A DNA stretch of 64,000 nucleotides, taken from contig NZ_VTSX01000007.1 of assembly GCF_008329705.1 (NCBI RefSeq), forward strand, positions 62,001-126,000. Reading direction: 5' to 3'. The position numbers and the translations under genes were made by a program. The stretch comes from Chryseobacterium sp. SN22 (lineage in GTDB: Bacteria > Bacteroidota > Bacteroidia > Flavobacteriales > Weeksellaceae). Positions 60,761-64,000 of this stretch are shown one piece after another; the stretch's first letter is position 1, and every line of letters begins with the position of its first letter. The notes under the pieces are model-generated. The model did not search any database and was not told where the DNA came from. It saw only the letters and a list, made by a program, of their open reading frames with translations.

Positions 60761-61492
60761 ATGAATCAAAACACAGGCAAAACCGTTCTTATCCTCGGTG
60801 CCAATTCCGATGTGGCCAAGCAAAGTATTAAACAATATATTGAAAAAGGGTTTTCCGTTATTGCCGCTTCCCGAAATACAGAATCGTTGGATGAATTCGT
60901 ATCAGTAAACAATCTGAATTTAAAAGTGACAGTTCTGGCTTTCGATGCAGTGGATTTTGATTCTCACAGGGGGTTTTATGACGAATTGCCGGTAAAACCT
61001 CATATTGTTGTGTATGCAGCAGGATTTTTAGTGGATAATGAAAAGGCTTTAAAAGATTTCCAGGGTACTCAACAGATGATGATGGTAAATTACATGGGCG
61101 CGGTTTCCATTCTGAATATCATTGCTGCTGACCGTGAAAACAAGAACCTGGAACGGATCATCGGACTGTCTTCACTTTCGGGCGTTCGCGGACGGAAAAG
61201 CAATTTCGTTTACGGAAGCACAAAAGCAGCCTTTACTACCTACCTGGCCGGATTAAGGCAGGAGCTCGCTTCAAGAAATATTAAAGTCAACGCTCTGGTT
61301 ATCGGCTACATACGCACCAAAATCAACCCGGGGCTCCAACTGAATGAATCGCTGATCATGGAACCGGATTACGTTGCCAAATTCATTGTCAATGCCGGAA
61401 ATTCTTTCACCATCGTTCCTCATTTCAAGTGGAAAATGATTTACCTTATTCTGAAAGTTCTGCCGGAAAATCTGGTGGCGAAACTCCCATAA
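60761..61492 (+). CDS. SDR-family oxidoreductase
   Basis: The 243-residue dehydrogenase has a modified nucleotide loop GANSDVAK (13-20) in place of TGxxxGIG, VVYAAGFL near 84 and catalytic S138, Y151 and K155 (SSLSGVRGRKSNFVYGSTK). The C-terminus has a hydrophobic patch (KMIYLILKVLPENLV) that could touch the membrane. The substrate is unknown; GANSDVA-type SDRs include DltE-like and decaprenyl-ribose reductases. The longest frame reaches upstream to 60671 but would start before the promoter, so ATG 60761 is chosen. Confidence 0.87.
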   Translation: MNQNTGKTVLILGANSDVAKQSIKQYIEKGFSVIAASRNTESLDEFVSVNNLNLKVTVLAFDAVDFDSHRGFYDELPVKPHIVVYAAGFLVDNEKALKDFQGTQQMMMVNYMGAVSILNIIAADRENKNLERIIGLSSLSGVRGRKSNFVYGSTKAAFTTYLAGLRQELASRNIKVNALVIGYIRTKINPGLQLNESLIMEPDYVAKFIVNAGNSFTIVPHFKWKMIYLILKVLPENLVAKLP

Positions 61493-61500
61493 ATTTGATC

Positions 61501-61968
61501 ATGAAAGATGAACTTTTACAGATAAAAAATTATATTGATAATATCGATGATCACGGAACTTCAGAGAATTTTGAATACGGCTTCTGCGCTTTCCTGCAAA
61601 ATATTCTGGATACCTTTACAGCAAAACAACAGGACGATTTCGTAAAACAAGTATTTAAGAGTGAAGATTCTTATCTTTATTTCATAGCTTGGTTTTTAGA
61701 TTTTACGAATTATACTCTAAAAGGCAAGTTCCAATCTTCATATGTTTTCTGCCAATGTTTTTCAAAAATTGGCAGAGTGGAATATTTAAGATATTTGTAT
61801 GACAATTTAGAATTCCACCTGATACGAAGAAAACTTTTTAAAGATGATTTGATTTTATCTTTTCATGATATTGTTAATAATTTGTATCTGCTGATCAATC
61901 ATTTGCAAGATGAAAAGAGCATTGATTTTTGCCTGAAAATCATCGAAAATCTTGATGATCAATTTTAA
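61501..61968 (+). CDS. Small acidic protein of unknown function
   Basis: The 155-residue protein starts MKDELLQIKNYIDNIDDHGT and is helical and acidic, with many aromatic residues (FEYGFCAFLQNILDTFTAKQQDDF; YLYFIAWFLDFTNYTL). Its style resembles small immunity-type proteins, but no toxin gene is adjacent, so this is speculation. ATG 61501 is chosen because it is 8 bases past the SDR stop; an upstream extension lies within the SDR gene in another frame. Its last codon overlaps the convergent ligD stop by 4 bases. Confidence 0.6.
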   Translation: MKDELLQIKNYIDNIDDHGTSENFEYGFCAFLQNILDTFTAKQQDDFVKQVFKSEDSYLYFIAWFLDFTNYTLKGKFQSSYVFCQCFSKIGRVEYLRYLYDNLEFHLIRRKLFKDDLILSFHDIVNNLYLLINHLQDEKSIDFCLKIIENLDDQF

Positions 61969-63884
61969 TCGATATCGCCTAACATCTCCAAAGCCTTCAT
62001 CATATCAATTCCCTTACCCAAAACCGGCTTGAATAAATCTCCTTTTACCTCAATTCTTTCCAGTGCATTATGAATATTAAAATCGGTAGGCTTTAACCCT
62101 TTTTTTAATTCGTTCCATTCCAGAGGCATGGAAACGGAAGCACCTTCCTTCGGCCGGATGCTGTATGTGCTTGCTAAAGTCTGTCCGCTTCTGTTCTGCA
62201 AATAATCGAGGTAGATCTTTTTGTCGTCCCGTTTCTGCAGGCTTCTTTCCAAAGTGGTAATTTCAGGAAGCCTGTCATGAACCTGTTTCATCAGGATGTG
62301 GGCAAAATCTTTTACCTGGTCGAAATCGTATTTTCCGCCCATCGGAATGTAAATATGGATTCCGGTGCTGCCCGAAGTTTTGCAGTAACCTTCGATCTTG
62401 ACGGATTTCAGGACTTCGTTTACCTGTAAAGCTGTTTCAATGACGTCATCAAATGTATTTTTCTTGGAAGGATCAAGATCCAGAACCAAAAAATCGGGAT
62501 GTTCCAGATCGGGAAGGGAAGCATTCCATGGATTCATGTCGATACAGCCCAGATTATTGAGATAAGCCAGGGTTGCTTTATCATTGCAGTAAATATAATC
62601 GATATCTTTGTCGTTTGATTCGGAATAGACCTGTGTGGTTTTTATCCAGTCCGGGATATTGTCACCTGCTTCTTTCTGATAAAAATTCTGCTCTTCAATT
62701 CCGTTAGGGAAGCGATTTAAAGAAAGCGGACGGTTTTTAAGATGCGGCAGAATATAATCGGCCACCGACTGGTAATATTCCATTACCTCGCCTTTGGTAA
62801 TGCCGTCCTTTGGAAAATAAACTTTATCCTGATTGGTCAGTTTTACTTTATGGCGGTTCAGGGTAATTTCTTTTTCGTTTTCAGAAGGTTTTGTCTTTTT
62901 TGGGGCGGTCGTTTTCATATTAATAATGTTTGAAGTCTCTTTTAAATCGTTCGCTGGGCTTTTAACCTCTTCAGGCTCTTTGTCTTCACGGATGGCCATA
63001 AAAACAGGATGCCGGAAAATTCCATCATTGGTAATTTCGGAATATTTGATTTCGCAGACCAGTTCAGGTTTCGTCCAGGTAACAGGCATATTTGTTTTCG
63101 GGGCTTTATCGAAGGGTGAGGTTCTTGTCGTAATTTTCTCCAGCCTTTCCAGGATTTCATGAATCCGTTCACGGTTGAATCCGGTGCCGGTATGTCCGCA
63201 GTAGATCAGCTTTTCATCCACATATTTCCCTAAAATCAGAGCGCCGAAACCTTCCCGCGAACCCCTTGGTTCGGTAAATCCGCAGATAATTGCTTCTTCG
63301 GTATTGTTAAATTTAATTTTCAGCCAATCGGTGGTGCGGTGGTTTTCCACATACGGACTGTTTGCCTTTTTGGCAATCATGCCTTCCAGTTTCATTTTCC
63401 GCATCTGTTTGAAAAAGTCGGTCCCTTTTTCAGGAATATGATCACAATACTTAATAACATCTGTTTCAGTGAGTGCTTCTTTCAACAGCTCTTTCCGCTG
63501 GATAAGCGGCAGTTCCTCCGTAGAATGGCCGTTCAGCCACAGGATGTCGAAAACCTGATAGGTCAGTGCTAAATCGGGATTATCACCAATCTGCTGTAAT
63601 AATTGAAAGTTTGGTCTGCCATTTTCGTCATAAGCTACAATTTCGCCATCCAGAATCATGTTGTGAACCTGATTCTCAAAATCACGCGATACTTTTTCAA
63701 ATTTAGATAAAAAAGAAATCCCGTTGCGGGAGTAGAAGAGAGGCTCGTCCCGGCTGAGATCGGCGACGGCACGGTAACCGTCCCACTTGATTTCAAAAAC
63801 CCAGTTGGGGTCATCAAAAGCTTCATCGGTGAGTCTGGCGAGCATGGGCTTAATGTAGTTTTCAACCTTTTTTTCGCCGGCCAA
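61965..63884 (-). CDS. ligD: ATP-dependent DNA ligase LigD (ligase and polymerase domains; 5' end uncertain)
   Basis: The visible 639 residues carry an ATP-dependent ligase domain with nucleophile K33 (FEIKWDGYRA), LDGEIVAYDENGRPNF and GMIAKKANSPY, then an OB-like part, a linker rich in lysine, and a primase/polymerase domain with LVLDLDPSK (D469, D471). It joins double-strand breaks in nonhomologous end joining with Ku. The 3'-phosphoesterase domain is not seen. The only in-frame start before the conserved PMLA motif is TTG 63882-63884; there is no upstream ATG before an in-frame stop. An A9 and an A6 run just upstream suggest a frameshift or a start beyond the visible frame. Confidence 0.88.
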   Translation of the reverse strand: MAGEKKVENYIKPMLARLTDEAFDDPNWVFEIKWDGYRAVADLSRDEPLFYSRNGISFLSKFEKVSRDFENQVHNMILDGEIVAYDENGRPNFQLLQQIGDNPDLALTYQVFDILWLNGHSTEELPLIQRKELLKEALTETDVIKYCDHIPEKGTDFFKQMRKMKLEGMIAKKANSPYVENHRTTDWLKIKFNNTEEAIICGFTEPRGSREGFGALILGKYVDEKLIYCGHTGTGFNRERIHEILERLEKITTRTSPFDKAPKTNMPVTWTKPELVCEIKYSEITNDGIFRHPVFMAIREDKEPEEVKSPANDLKETSNIINMKTTAPKKTKPSENEKEITLNRHKVKLTNQDKVYFPKDGITKGEVMEYYQSVADYILPHLKNRPLSLNRFPNGIEEQNFYQKEAGDNIPDWIKTTQVYSESNDKDIDYIYCNDKATLAYLNNLGCIDMNPWNASLPDLEHPDFLVLDLDPSKKNTFDDVIETALQVNEVLKSVKIEGYCKTSGSTGIHIYIPMGGKYDFDQVKDFAHILMKQVHDRLPEITTLERSLQKRDDKKIYLDYLQNRSGQTLASTYSIRPKEGASVSMPLEWNELKKGLKPTDFNIHNALERIEVKGDLFKPVLGKGIDMMKALEMLGDID

Positions 63885-63922
63885 AGAATTGAAATGCTGG
63901 AAATCAGGTTTTGTTTCAGTGG

Positions 63923-64000
63923 CTAATGTGCTTTTTTGCCGCTTTTTGGGCTTTTTTTTTCCTCTAAAAATTTTGTTACTTCAGAACCTTTTGAGGTATG
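63923..64000 (-). CDS. Open frame entering from the window edge, C-terminal lysine-rich end
   Basis: On the minus strand the frame is open from 64000 to a TAG at 63923-63925, encoding 25 residues ending KSPKSGKKAH. The lysine-rich tail and position just upstream of ligD suggest either the end of a neighbouring gene (Ku is a common partner) or the N-terminal part of ligD in another frame joined by a homopolymer shift. It cannot be assigned from this window. Confidence 0.4.
   Translation of the reverse strand, partial: HTSKGSEVTKFLEEKKSPKSGKKAH

Overview
The window is a chromosomal segment of a Flavobacteriia/Weeksellaceae-type bacterium, most probably Chryseobacterium or a close relative. The evidence is an AT-rich genome, promoters of the Bacteroidetes type (TTTG, 18-21 nt, TAnnTTTG), no consistent Shine-Dalgarno sequences, a TonB/ExbB/ExbD/ExbD operon, the bacillithiol enzyme BshB1, a Pur-alpha-like DUF3276 protein, an enlarged NusB, and many lipoproteins with short SC/GC lipoboxes. 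No phage, insertion sequence, integrase or CRISPR array was seen.

Layout. 0-2.8 kb: the end of an unknown gene, then accA and gltX. 2.8-13.5 kb: a long minus-strand surface-glycan cluster with seven or eight glycosyltransferase-like proteins, interrupted by a plus-strand pair (a PMI-type cupin and a secreted beta-propeller-like lipoprotein). It is translationally coupled at its upstream end to rocD. 14.8-17.5 kb: two exported proteins, the second with WG-like repeats. 17.6-21.6 kb: accC, accB, rpmF, DUF177 and pdxA. 21.6-24.4 kb: ribE, an NtrY-like histidine kinase and trmN6. 24.4-33.1 kb: ftsE, rpmH, an nrnA-like DHH gene, patatin, hydrolase, lipoprotein, an exbD without exbB, dsbD and tilS. 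33-40 kb: an OmpA lipoprotein, an unlisted 52-aa gene, an O-methyltransferase, an NlpC/P60 protein, a DUF1648 protein, waaA, a GT2 and an acyltransferase. 40-49.8 kb: a lipocalin-like lipoprotein, leuS, then exbB-exbD-exbD-tonB, a small membrane protein, a PstS-like lipoprotein and a TPR protein. 49.9-56.5 kb: bshB1, tRNA-His, a REP-like element, a 144-aa protein and a 1677-aa DUF4132 protein. 56.6-64 kb: DUF3276, an ABC exporter half, nusB-DUF1573-yajC, an SDR, a small unknown protein and ligD, whose 5' end is ambiguous near the window edge.

How the genes work together. Most of the window is core housekeeping: fatty-acid initiation (accABC), tRNA charging and modification (gltX, leuS, tilS, trmN6), ribosomal proteins, cofactors (pdxA, ribE), division (ftsE) and disulfide chemistry (dsbD). 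Two envelope-glycan blocks (2.8-13.5 kb and 36.4-40 kb, the latter including waaA) and the TonB energizer operon serve the outer membrane.

Several starts given here differ from the longest open frame. Many longest frames begin at a TTG that overlaps a promoter or an upstream gene, and an in-frame ATG downstream is more credible. The least explained items are the DUF4132 two-gene unit, the 52-aa gene behind ompA, the repeat element beside tRNA-His, and the ligD 5' end. I found no clearly new multi-gene system; the DUF4132 pair and the PstS-like gene in the TonB operon are the best candidates for uncharacterised function.
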